Assembly (NCBI GenBank): GCA_023205875.1
Contig: CP060758.1
Span: forward strand, 806,001-870,000
DNA length: 64,000 nt
DNA from: Chloropicon primus
Taxonomy: Eukaryota > Chlorophyta > Chloropicophyceae > Chloropicales > Chloropicaceae
Direction: 5' to 3'
Part shown: positions 41,101 through 49,583 of the stretch, piece by piece
Position numbering within the stretch: position 1 is the stretch's first letter
How the letters are laid out: each line of letters opens with the position of its first letter
The notes under the pieces: generated by a model
What the model saw: the letters and a program-made list of their open reading frames with translations, nothing else
Databases searched by the model: none
What the model was told of the DNA's origin: nothing
Made by a program: the position numbers and the translations under genes

Positions 41101-43203
41101 GAATTCTTGCACCAGTCCCGTCAGAGCCCCGGACGTCGGATTGGCCGTGTAATAGTTCCCGGGCTCTTCTTGGTTGTGGCGCGGAAAGCAAGCATTTGGC
41201 TGCATGCCGTGCATCGCGTAGCTTCCAGTGCAATTTCCCGAATTCTCGAATTGTTTCTCCATGATCATGTCCTGGCCATCAATTGTCACTGGGTACCAAC
41301 GACTTCCGCCGTCCCATGGGCTGCAGTCCGTGTAGTCTCTCGCCACGTAACCGATCGCGCTGTAGTCAAATTTGCAACCTTTTGAGACAACGACGTCTGA
41401 AGTAACGTTCAAGCTGTTTGGGATCACCGTGGTGCTCTGGAACTGCCAGTAATACGGGCTCCCGGGCGTAGGGTCCTGTATGCACGAGCCTGGTCCAATG
41501 GTTTGGGTGCCTGACTGAGCCTGCGGCTGGCACTGCTTTCCCGAGTAGAGCTTCAATTCCGTGCTGGTGAACATGGCAGATCCATCAGAGTCGTCGTCAT
41601 CGTAGCACAAGCCATTCTCAGCAACCAGCAAGGGGTCACCACCCGCGGCTGGCCCGAAGCAATGGGGGTCCGTGAACAGCCTGTACGTGGACCACGTCTT
41701 GGCGGCTACCGGGGGGCTAAACAAAGGAAAGTCTCCCGAAGATGATCCTGGAAACATCGCGAGGAGATCGTGCGCAGCTGTCTCGGGATCGAGAATCATC
41801 TCGCTGCTTTGGTCTCCCTCGCTTGGCAGACACGTTCGGAAAGGCAATTCATGGGTCCACGCTTGACTTGCTTGGTTGCAAGGCTGATCTTTGTTGAAAC
41901 CCGTCCTCGTCACCTTGTTAGGACCGGTGCGCTGCCACATCTGGGGGCCCTCTTCGGCTCCGAGGCACGTGTCCAAGGGATAGAACTGATACAAGAACCC
42001 GTTTGGATCGCTCGTGTCGCACGAATTCGAGGTGGTCCACCTCAGAATGACGACGCCGTACTTGCTCGTGTCGACCGTGTTCGCAACTACCTTTTGGATT
42101 GCATGCCTCTCCCAAAGCTTCGAGCAGCCCAAGTGCAAATCTGCTCCAATAGGAAGCTGGTAGGCAGGCCCCGCGTCTTCGCACGTCGAGCTGTTCATGA
42201 AGATGAAATAAGCCATGTCACCAACCTCATCGCCCGTCATAAGCTGACTGATGTTACTGCCAGGGTACCTGTAGCACCTTCCCACCTGAAGGATGTATTC
42301 GTACTCGTTGTTCTCGTCATCTGAGCAGGCGTTGTCGTTGTAAACTTTCACTTTCACCCAATCCTTGTCTTGAGGCTCGGGCTTGGGAGTCCACGGGGGA
42401 GCCGTGGTGTTGTAGAACGGGAAATGATGCGCGTTTGTATCCTTCCGGAGTCCCATAAAGTGGTCGAGAGCCCCCGACCTTCCGTGAACATTGATGTACG
42501 CATCAGCTGTCGGGGCGTCTGGGGTAACGGAAACACAAGTATCAAAGGGAAGGACGGAAGTCACCTCGTACGAGTTCCCCTCCTCGCATCCCGCGGCGAA
42601 AATCTTGTTGACAACGTACTTTGTGTAGCCCAAGACAGCCGGGTGGGATTTTGAGTACCCGTCGTAAGTGTAGCACTTCCCGTAGGACCTCAAGTCGTAG
42701 AAGTCGTTCGTCTTCAGACTGGAACCAGGAAGATCGCACCGATTTGCCGCAATGTCTTCGCTCATCACGTAGGTGTTCGAGAAAAGGCTGGTGGTGTTGA
42801 AGTAGAGATAGTACTCGCTTCCCGTCCTCTCCAGGAGGCAAGTGCCTGTCGTTGTAGGGTCCTTCACAATCACCTTGGCGTCATCGCAGTTCAGATCTTC
42901 GTAAAGCGTCACATCTTGACTGGAGAACTTGAACGAGTACTGCTGGGCAGAGGGGCCATCCTCGTACGTATTGTAGCAAAAACCGTTCTGATAAATTCTC
43001 CTTGGATGCCCTTGAGAGTCGCCCGAGACCGTCATATCGCAAGTCGGAGACTTCACGATGTCCACCACCGTGAATGTGTTGGCGACGTCGCCACCCACTG
43101 GACCGTCGTGGCCATACGCACCGACGTTGTCAGGGGCACCAAATGCGGCGAAGGCCAGCACAAGCAACAAGACGGAGGCTGAAACCTCCCGCGCTCGGCC
43201 CAT
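38131..43203 (-). CDS. giant modular surface protein with proline-rich stalk and membrane anchor
   Basis: 1,690 residues in one exon. A signal peptide (VSASVLLLVLAFAAFGA) is followed by three similar modules of about 450 residues, each closing with a LLAMFPGSSSGDFPL-like motif (about 41,720-41,760, 40,380-40,415 and 39,020-39,060) and each containing a PFxNxTxPPxxPxPxP hinge (near 42,390, 41,060 and 39,660) plus regularly spaced Cys and many NxT/S sites. Next come a (PPPPSPPPPPP)-type stalk coded at 38,790-38,998, a ~130-residue domain (VLFSLRFEGVDYAALKADGK, RVLVILMQGSLITNVQIEYE) that resembles an SEA-like fold, one transmembrane helix (IGLLAGIGGGALVVLTLGMY) and a 55-residue basic tail. ATG 43203 starts the signal peptide. 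Likely a cell-surface or matrix glycoprotein; no known family is recognised for the modules. Confidence 0.82.
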   Translation of the reverse strand: MGRAREVSASVLLLVLAFAAFGAPDNVGAYGHDGPVGGDVANTFTVVDIVKSPTCDMTVSGDSQGHPRRIYQNGFCYNTYEDGPSAQQYSFKFSSQDVTLYEDLNCDDAKVIVKDPTTTGTCLLERTGSEYYLYFNTTSLFSNTYVMSEDIAANRCDLPGSSLKTNDFYDLRSYGKCYTYDGYSKSHPAVLGYTKYVVNKIFAAGCEEGNSYEVTSVLPFDTCVSVTPDAPTADAYINVHGRSGALDHFMGLRKDTNAHHFPFYNTTAPPWTPKPEPQDKDWVKVKVYNDNACSDDENNEYEYILQVGRCYRYPGSNISQLMTGDEVGDMAYFIFMNSSTCEDAGPAYQLPIGADLHLGCSKLWERHAIQKVVANTVDTSKYGVVILRWTTSNSCDTSDPNGFLYQFYPLDTCLGAEEGPQMWQRTGPNKVTRTGFNKDQPCNQASQAWTHELPFRTCLPSEGDQSSEMILDPETAAHDLLAMFPGSSSGDFPLFSPPVAAKTWSTYRLFTDPHCFGPAAGGDPLLVAENGLCYDDDDSDGSAMFTSTELKLYSGKQCQPQAQSGTQTIGPGSCIQDPTPGSPYYWQFQSTTVIPNSLNVTSDVVVSKGCKFDYSAIGYVARDYTDCSPWDGGSRWYPVTIDGQDMIMEKQFENSGNCTGSYAMHGMQPNACFPRHNQEEPGNYYTANPTSGALTGLVQEFDMPLNAFPFMNQTLPPFAPSPANMTEKRWLWIKGFRKDGCGDENTQDFERLVELGVCYFVDGESKMVFYDNATHNELYLYGWEGPGCFESGTLSYRVPISMDLGLDCSPVFEGRAKARVVEPESFDADYGAIGLFFFGPDCKLEDQALEYRMFPFDACLSSPDNEDPSELESIALSTNATGVNVKEYGGNFCPTFNVTAEQFFPFRQCVNQEDGSSIMAISAKDPSSEMVTIFGGTPRDYPFEPISNKTWSVVAYTGPDDTCAQNAPGTIYRVFEENKCFDNFHPDTNQQQSQIITGTEIFLFTGFGCEHAKQFDARTVDDNSCFKDAFYYEYGWARVARTNVPAQGLNVTADVVGAHYCKYDSGAQVSFVMMNYYECMNGADVDNEMLFPAIGYDDDEAKSVRYLGSKKFDIDNCTGNYTREQLPMDACINPWDDNQPHHYMIVTGRNGALDTLMKAFGEEHHPELFPFANQTHEPHIPFPEPGPNKKWVHVKEYADELCNGENTADYEQLWEMEVCYEEGNMSVALVVDDGEPFYVVWASPGCNGTDVSEMAAFGNDLDLSCSPLGNIKLDEVEPAQFHAETYDLVYLHFDEYNCSFANGPPKYKFAPSSTCLSGEDYSYIVTTNSSGMYLNVYEDATCSKKYENFPAPVAYPFKQCVNVAADGSSTMALNSKTAGSDMLAMFGGAETDYPLVALPYPPPPPPTPSPPPPPSPPPPPPSPPPPPSPPPPPPSPPPPPSPPPPPPSPPPPPSPPPPPPSPPPPPPPPPQPSPEDESKKVKVLFSLRFEGVDYAALKADGKLGAIEEDLKTSWSRVAGVPRERVLVILMQGSLITNVQIEYEGQGSEAQAEKTKTDVKDLTMVVDVIKDSDAFSNALGIADKDNVDLDQIKQFTTLNGDVQVEQEDAKKASLPPIGLLAGIGGGALVVLTLGMYGYKKRKNSGHVARNKFYSDLNGFGSPTARASMNHFSYDTPEPKRQTQFNPLSDQL
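38790..38998. repeat. coding minisatellite for the proline stalk
   Basis: Units close to GGTGGAGGTGGGGGCGATGGC repeat across ~210 bp with near identity, encoding alternating P4-S-P6 blocks of the surface protein on the - strand. Such a tract is likely to vary in copy number. Confidence 0.9.
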
Positions 43204-43836
43204 CGTACTCGACCAAGAGTTTCCCGCCTCTCTCTCTCTCGTAGTCAAAACTTTTTGCGCTCCCGCACGCGCGCCTTTGGATTCAAGAGCAAGCCAAGGG
43301 TGCGACCTCGCCTCGTCCAAGATTCACGAAACCAAAGTGCGCGACGGCCACCGGTCGCTGACCTCTTGTTCTCGACCCAAGGGAGGACGAGGATCCCGCA
43401 CCGCTTTCCCCTTTCCCCTTACAGTGAGGAGTGGCCATCTCGAGAGAGAGAGAGAGAGAGGGGAAAGAGAGAGAGAGAGGAGAGAGAGAGCAAGGGAGGG
43501 AGAGGGGCCGAGGAGGCGTGATTCAGTTGGAGGAGTGTCGCACCGAGTCGCACCAAGTCTCACGATCTTTCCCTTGACTCTCTCCGTTCGTTCGTCGCAA
43601 TAACACAAGTGCCTTCCATCCAGAGAGAGAGAGGGAGGGAGGGAGGGAATCGCAAGCGGAAGGGAGGATTGGCGGACAGAGAGGGAGAGGAGGGGTGAGG
43701 AGGGGTGGGACGAGGTGTCGCAAGAGCGTCCTTGGATTGAGCCTCCTGCGTCCGTTGAAAGCGAGGCTTCGATCGGTTGGTCTGGAGGATTGGAGCCACA
43801 GAGTCGCCGAAGAAGGAACCGGGGACGAAGGGGGAG
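43204..43836. other. divergent intergenic region with (AG)n tracts
   Basis: 630 bp without a supported gene; AG/GA tracts at about 43443-43500 and GGGA repeats at about 43622-43650. Probably promoters of the surface-protein gene and the gene starting at 43837. Confidence 0.6.
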
Positions 43837-44976
43837 ATGACTGGAGGAAGCAGGGAGCAGGGGCGGGGGACCGCGTACGAGGAGCAGAGGAGGGAGAACA
43901 TTCGGCGGAATAGGGACCGCATGAAAAGGCTTGGGGTGGAAGGCGTGATACCGGAACGGGGGGACGCGGATCGCAGCGCCGGGAAGAAGAAGAGGAGAGA
44001 TCGAGATCAAGGATTGGCGTTGCCGGTGCGCCAGTCTGCGAGGCTGAGGAATGTGCCGGCCGTGAGCTACACACTCCCGGATGAGGAACACCTCGAGGAC
44101 TTGGAGAGAGTTCGAAAGCGAGTGAGGAAACAAAACGCAGTCACGGGTGGGAACCGGATCCCCAAGCGCGAGAAGGTTACTCCCCCTGCTCCCTCGCCCG
44201 ACTCTTGCAGGGCGCTTTCGATCGACAAGGAGTACTGGGGGGACTCGGAGCTCGTCGGCCGAAAGCTCGTCCCTTCGAACGGCCTCGGACCAAAAGGTGC
44301 GAGGGGCGCCCAAAGCTCAGCATTCTCCTCAGCTCCTCAAGAGCCACCACATCGATCGCAGCCAGCGACGGGCCATCCTATTGTACTGACAGAACCTTTC
44401 ACACTTTTGCTCGTCTGATCTTCGCGACGACTCAGCCTTCATCATGGCGAGCCTCCGAGGAGCAAGCAACGGCAGACTGGCGCCACCAAAGTTTAGCAAA
44501 TATTCTGGCATTCAGGAGTGGGCGAACGCGGTGGTGCTCTTCGTGAACGTGAGCAGCAAGGTGAGAGTGACCCGCGACGACAAGTCATCCAAAGTAGGAG
44601 GTTCGTCCCACGATCCTCTGCTTCGACAGTCGATTCTGACTTCTCAAATGACTGCGACACCGCGCAGGGAGGACAGCAGGCGTACGATAACCTGTTTCTC
44701 GATAATTTCGGCAGGATGACTTGGTTTGCCCAAAAGTACCACGTGGAGGAGACTCCGGTGGTCCAAAGGCTTCTGAAATTGACGAAGCGAGAAGGCGGCA
44801 ATGGCGAAAGGGATCCGGTGCTTCTGTTTTGCAGAAGGGAGGGAGAAGCCTACGTCTTCGGGGGACAGCTCCAACTGGATCAATTCTTCCCCGAGACGAG
44901 GCCTCTGAAATTCATCTGGACGCTCCCAGAGAGACTGAGCGCCTCCAAGGAATTCCTGGACATCGTTGAAACGTAA
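43837..44976 (+). CDS. probable nuclear protein with a YDN/WFAQ domain
   Basis: Three exons fit by frame and GT-AG sites: 43837-44296, 44436-44560, 44668-44976 (297 residues). Exon 1 has a YEEQRRENIRRNRDRMKRLG helix followed by RQSARLRNVPAVSY, the pattern of WDR76-like and related DNA-associated proteins. Exons 1 to 2 join as GPK-AFIMASLRGASNG. Exons 2 and 3 give FSKYSGIQEWANAVVLFVNV, YDNLFLDNFGRMTWFAQ, VLLFCRREGEAYVFGGQL and PLKFIWTLPE, a compact domain found in algal proteins that resembles DUF3427-like/YDG-type modules. ATG 44444 could look like a separate start, but the splice gives a continuous motif. The role is unknown; DNA or chromatin binding is a guess. Confidence 0.7.
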
Positions 44977-45017
44977 GAATATCTGGTATGAATGCATTGA
45001 TGTGATGTTTGCGTGTT

Positions 45018-46357
45018 TCAGATCAGGCTCTGCCCTGCAGAGGGATCGAAGCTGAAAGACGGGGTATTTGGCCGTTCGTTCGGCTGTGTCGGGGCGGGGG
45101 AGGCAAACCCAAAGTCGGCCAGCCCCAAAGCTGGTCCGCCCGCACTAGTGGGGGCAGCACCATTCTTTCCCTGCTCGAGTGATGCAAGCTGCTTCCTCAA
45201 GGCCTCCACCTCCGCCTTGTACTCCATCGCTTTTGCTCGCAAATTCTCGTAAGCAGAGGCCCCTTTTTTGTTCTGAAGTCTGAGCTTCTCTAGTTCTGCG
45301 GCCATCTCGTCATTGGAGGCCCAGGTGTCCGCTTGGCCCTCCTGCTGGTTCTGCGGGGGCTTGGGCAAGTTAGAGGCAATCGGCAGCGAGCTTCTCCTCG
45401 AAGCCCGCTGCGCCTTCATTGTCATGCTCGCATCTTGCCTGCAGACGTCTTCGATCCACTCGGGGGGGTTCTCCAGAGTGAATTTCGCGCACTCGTTCAG
45501 CGTCTTGCTAAACTCGTCTTGGGCAAACAGCAACTCCAAGTTCGCAGTGAAAATTTGCACAGGAGCGTTCGTCAAAAACGCAGAGAGAAAGGTCACACAC
45601 TCCCCTTGAAGCTGCTCCTCCTCCTTGATGGCCTGCTGAAGCTTGGTCTCGTTGCTCGCAATCTTATCCGGCTTCTCGTTCTTCTCCTTCAATACTTTAC
45701 ACTTCCTCAAGTAGTGGTCGGTCTCGACCTGGGCCTTTCGCAAGGCATTCACGATCTTCGCAGCCTTCTTCTGGTCCTCCACCGCTTTGTCCAGCACGGT
45801 CATGAAACTGGACACGAAAGCGTTGGCGTAGGCCCTGCAGCCCAGGGGAAACCCTTCAGTCTTCCTTTTCCGTTCGAGCTCCTCTGGATCGGACGGCACG
45901 TACACGAGCTGTTCTACGGACATCATCGAGCAGCTGAAATCGTCCGCCTTGCCGCTGAGCTTGTTGAGAAGCATGTACACCTGGTCACCATCCTTCTTGA
46001 TGGAACTAAGGCAATCGGAGTACTTCTCGAATTTCTTCAGAAAGTCTTCCAGCTCGGGGTCCTTTGCAGGTAAACGCGTCCCCAAGAGGCAAAAGTCGCA
46101 CGCAAGAGAGAGACGGAGAGGTGCACGGAGGGACATCGTCAGGCTCGCCTCGCTGCCGGAAAGGAAGAGATGCCCACCAAGGGCTTCTGGGACCAAGATC
46201 CAGATCTTGGAAGCGACGAAAGGGATGAAAGCCCAACTTCCGGGACCTCTCGTGAACCCGTGCAGGGCCTCGTGCAGGGCCGCTCGCTTACCTTTTCCCT
46301 GTCGGAGCCCTTTATCCTCGACTCAACCCTACGCCTCACTTGCTTCAGCTTGAGCAT
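45018..46357 (-). CDS. BAR-like coiled-coil protein
   Basis: Two exons, 46357-46292 and 46061-45018 (369 residues), phase 0 with GTAAGC and AAAG acceptor. The start MLKLKQVRRRVESRIKG is a basic amphipathic helix, as at the front of N-BAR proteins. The next ~230 residues form three long helices (DPELEDFLKKFEKYSDCLSS, then KAVEDQKKAAKIVNALRKAQ, then EEEQLQGECVTFLSAFLTN) in the order expected of a BAR domain. The C-terminal third is Pro/Ser/Gln-rich with one short coiled coil. BAR proteins bend membranes in endocytosis. Assigned by helix pattern rather than by a unique motif. Confidence 0.7.
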
Positions 46358-46526
46358 GATGGCTCCCAGCTGGCTCTTCTCTCTCGCGCGACAAGATCGA
46401 AGTGAAATCCGATTTTGAGGATGGAGGAACAGGAGAGGTGGAGGTGCCGGGGCCAATGCTGGGAATTCTCGATAATCGCGAGGAGGCACCCCGCAGCGCC
46501 TTGCAGCCTCGATGCCACCCTTCTTG

Positions 46527-46529
<3 letters not shown>

Positions 46530-46559
<30 letters not shown>
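46530..46559. repeat. (CA)n microsatellite
   Basis: About fifteen CA units between the BAR-like gene's leader and the PanB stop; no other content in this spacer. Confidence 0.9.
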
Positions 46560-46562
<3 letters not shown>

Positions 46563-46575
46563 CGTTGAATTAATC

Positions 46576-47872
46576 TCACTCAAAGCCGCTTAGGGCGTCA
46601 GCAATGTCGGTGTGTCCCCTTTCCCTCAGTCTTCGCATCAATATCTCCTTCTGGTTCGAGCTCATGGCGTAGGGTGAGTACTCTTCCGAAGGGAAGCTTC
46701 CTTGCTCAACGTCTCTGCAGTAGCGCGAAAGGGCCTCGTGGGCAATCTGGCCCAAGCTCGCGTACCTTGCATTGTGAAGAAGAAAACAGAAAGCGTTTCG
46801 AGAGTTAGAGTTAGTCCTCCTCCGCCTCACGTGTCTCTTGGGACGGCCCGCGCCCCCACACCTACCTTTTCGCAAAGCTGGGCGTCACGCTCTCGTGGTG
46901 CGGGTGCGAGAGCATCCCCAGCATGTCGTGGTACACGAGGACTTGACCACTCGTCCCGGGGCCCGAGCCGATCCCGATGGTGGGGATATCGAGCTTGCGC
47001 GTGATGGCCGCGGCCAGTTCGGAAGGGATGCACTCGAGAACCACGGAGAAGCACCCTGCGTCTTGCAGCCTCAGGGCTTGATCGTAAATCGCCTCCGCCT
47101 CCCTGGCAGACTTTCCGAGGGATCTGAACCCGCCCAGGACGCTGATGGACTGCGGGGTCAACCCCGTGTGCCCCATGACAGCTATCCCTGCTTGCACGAC
47201 CCCTTCGATCATCTCGAGCTTCTTTGGGTTCCCGCCCTCGATCTTCACCGCGTCCATGACGCCCTCCTTCAGGACTCTTACGCTGGTCTGGATGCACTGG
47301 GTCGCCGAAGACTCGTACGAGCCAAAGGGCAAGTCTCCAACGCAGAGTGCGCGCCGCGCGCCCCTGGCCACCGCTCTGCAGTGACTCAGGAGCTCATCCA
47401 GCGTGAGAGGCAGCGTGGTGTCGTAACCGTGGACGACCATGCCGGCGGAGTCGCCAACGAGGACGATATCCGCCCCAGCCGTATCGACCTGGCGAGACGA
47501 GCTGAAGTCGTAGGCAGTGATCACGCTGATCCTCCCGCCGTCCCTGTACTTTCTCGCCAGTGACCTCGTCGTCACCCTGTCCCCGATGTGGCTCTTCGGG
47601 CTCGACCCCGTCCCGTACACGCTGGACGCTTCGAGCTTCCCCCACTTCTCCCTCCCGCCGCCGCTGCTCGAGTACTGCCTCGACCGAGGAAGGTTCCCAC
47701 TCCACTTGCGAAACCGCTCCAAGAGTCCTCCTGGAGAAACGCCGATCGCCAAGGGGGGCGCGGGCAGCGCGGCGAGGGAGGAGGGCGTCGACGTCCTCGC
47801 GACCTTCCCCGCGCTCGCGACTGCCCTGACCAGCGCCAGAGACCCTGCCTTCCAACCCACTCCTCGGCTCAT
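46576..47872 (-). CDS. PANB: ketopantoate hydroxymethyltransferase (PanB)
   Basis: Two exons, 47872-46866 and 46765-46576 (398 residues); the phase-2 junction restores FAKRYASLGQ, a conserved PanB stretch. The enzyme makes ketopantoate from alpha-ketoisovalerate and methylene-THF in pantothenate synthesis. Family motifs: [39 protein letters not shown] (metal-binding Asp), [37 protein letters not shown], and a late [20 protein letters not shown]. The first ~85 residues are basic, Ser/Ala-rich and likely a mitochondrial (as in plants) or plastid leader. ATG 47872 is the first in frame. Confidence 0.95.
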
Positions 47873-47992
47873 GCTCCCCTCGCCTCGGCCTCGCCCCCAA
47901 AATAACGCACGAGCTCGCTCATCTCAACCCCTGGGGTCTGAACCAAGGCATTGGGATTATAATACAAAGAAGTGCTTAATTGTGTCCTTATT

Positions 47993-49159
47993 TTACTTTG
48001 CGGCGAGCTCCACGAACTTGTCAACCCTGTAGGTGTGCTGCATCATCTCCAACTGGTCCTTCTCCGCCTTGAAGAGGCTTGGCGCGTCGAGACCGCCCGC
48101 TGGGCCCGCTCCCATTGACATCTGCTGCTGCATCACTTGGGTGTCGTCGAAAGTCTTCTCTCCCATGATCAGTTGCAGCAGGCCTGTCGCCGTCGTGCAA
48201 GCAGACGCAAGAGCGAGTGGACCGGTCAGACGCTGGGAACGTAATGGCACAAGGAGGGAAGTATTCCTGTCGATCACTTTTCGCGCAAACTGTCAGACTC
48301 ACCTTGCATGCCGAAAAGGTTGAGGAAGTACCACGACAGGGACGAGATGTACGTCACGTCCAGGGAGGAGAGGTCCACGCCCCTCTGCAGCATGAGCTTG
48401 AACTTCTGGGTCAAGGGGAAAGGGACTTTGGCCACGACGAAACCGCTGAAAAAGAAATTCACCCACGCTCCCGTGACAAACTATTTTGGACAAAGGACGA
48501 CAGGAAAGCAGCGAGGTGAGGTTGTCAGCGCATGAGGTGCGGCACGCCAAGATTCCCAGGGGTCTAGTGAGGCTCGGGATCCTCGCTTACCTGCGGCACG
48601 ATCATCGTCAAGTTCTTCGTGAGCATGTCGGAGAGCATGCTTGGGTCGGACATCATCGCCTGCTGCGGGTTGAGCGACGGGTCGACCTTCTGCAAGAAGG
48701 CCCCCTTCTCCTTCTCGCAAAAGAATTCCTTCCTCTGGTTGAATGCCGCTCGGTTCAGGAATCCAGAATGAGCTCGAAGGTACTGGGACCTCTGGATCAG
48801 CTGCTTCGCCTGAATCGTCTTTATCTTCGGCGTGCTGCTTCCTCGCATCAGCTGACAGTTTTTTTGGTGAGGTCGGCGGGAGAGAATACCGGAGGAGCGC
48901 AAAGGCAGAGTCAGTCCACGCCCATCGCCAGATTCATTGCCGCCTCCCACCCCTTCAGCTCAATCGTCATGAGGCGGCGGAGGACTGACGAGTGAGGCAA
49001 TCGCTTTCGAGATCCCCACCGCAGTCAAGCAGCCAGCCTCGTTCTCTTCTCGTTGTCCGGGCCACGTACCTTTGAGACGAGGTGTCTGAGCACGCCGATG
49101 AGAAGCATGGCGAAGGTGATGGGTATCATCACCCAGTTCCTGACGTTTGGATCGAGCAT
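47993..49159 (-). CDS. EMC3: ER membrane protein complex subunit 3
   Basis: Four exons: 49159-49070, 48851-48591, 48480-48303 and 48183-47993 (239 residues); each junction keeps frame and matches EMC3. Exon 1: [20 protein letters not shown]. Exon 2: [20 protein letters not shown] and [20 protein letters not shown]. Exon 3: [34 protein letters not shown]. Exon 4: [23 protein letters not shown]3 is an Oxa1/YidC-superfamily insertase core of the EMC, inserting tail-anchored and multi-pass proteins into the ER. Exon 1 is preceded by a good acceptor one base before ATG, so a 5' UTR intron is likely. This gene is more intron-rich than its neighbours. Confidence 0.93.
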
Positions 49160-49583
49160 CCTGCAAGATCACGCAGAGCAAAACACCCATGGGAAGAGGT
49201 CAGGGAAAAGGCCAAACTCGCAAAACGCTTTCTTTCGCGCTCAAGCCAAAAGAGCACACGAAGGAGAGAGGGGGGGGGGCGGAGAAAGAGCCTCACGAGG
49301 AGGAGCCCATCAGCTGCTCCCGCCCTCGCGCCGTGGGCACCCCGGTGCCGCGACTTACAACATGTTGCCAACCCCCTTCCTTCGATTGACGAGCTCGATC
49401 AGAAAAAAATGAAGCTTGCTCCTCCAGGGGCCTTGGAAGGAGGCCTTTGTGAAGTTCCACCGATGAGAGCTTGGCTTTAAGCCTGGGAGGCAATGACCAG
49501 GAATTCCAATCCGCGACGCGTGCAGCAGTCCGGGAGAGACTTCACAGGCAAATGAATCAGAAGTATGTTACAATGACAAAATA
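49160..49583. other. intergenic / 5' leader of EMC3
   Basis: No gene is supported. The acceptor directly before the EMC3 ATG suggests that part of this stretch is a 5' UTR intron. A G run lies near 49271. Confidence 0.5.

Noticed and set aside
44444-44560. ATG 44444 as start of a separate short gene
   Set aside because: A GT-AG intron from 44297 to 44435 joins exon 1 in frame and gives an uninterrupted conserved stretch, so one three-exon gene is preferred.
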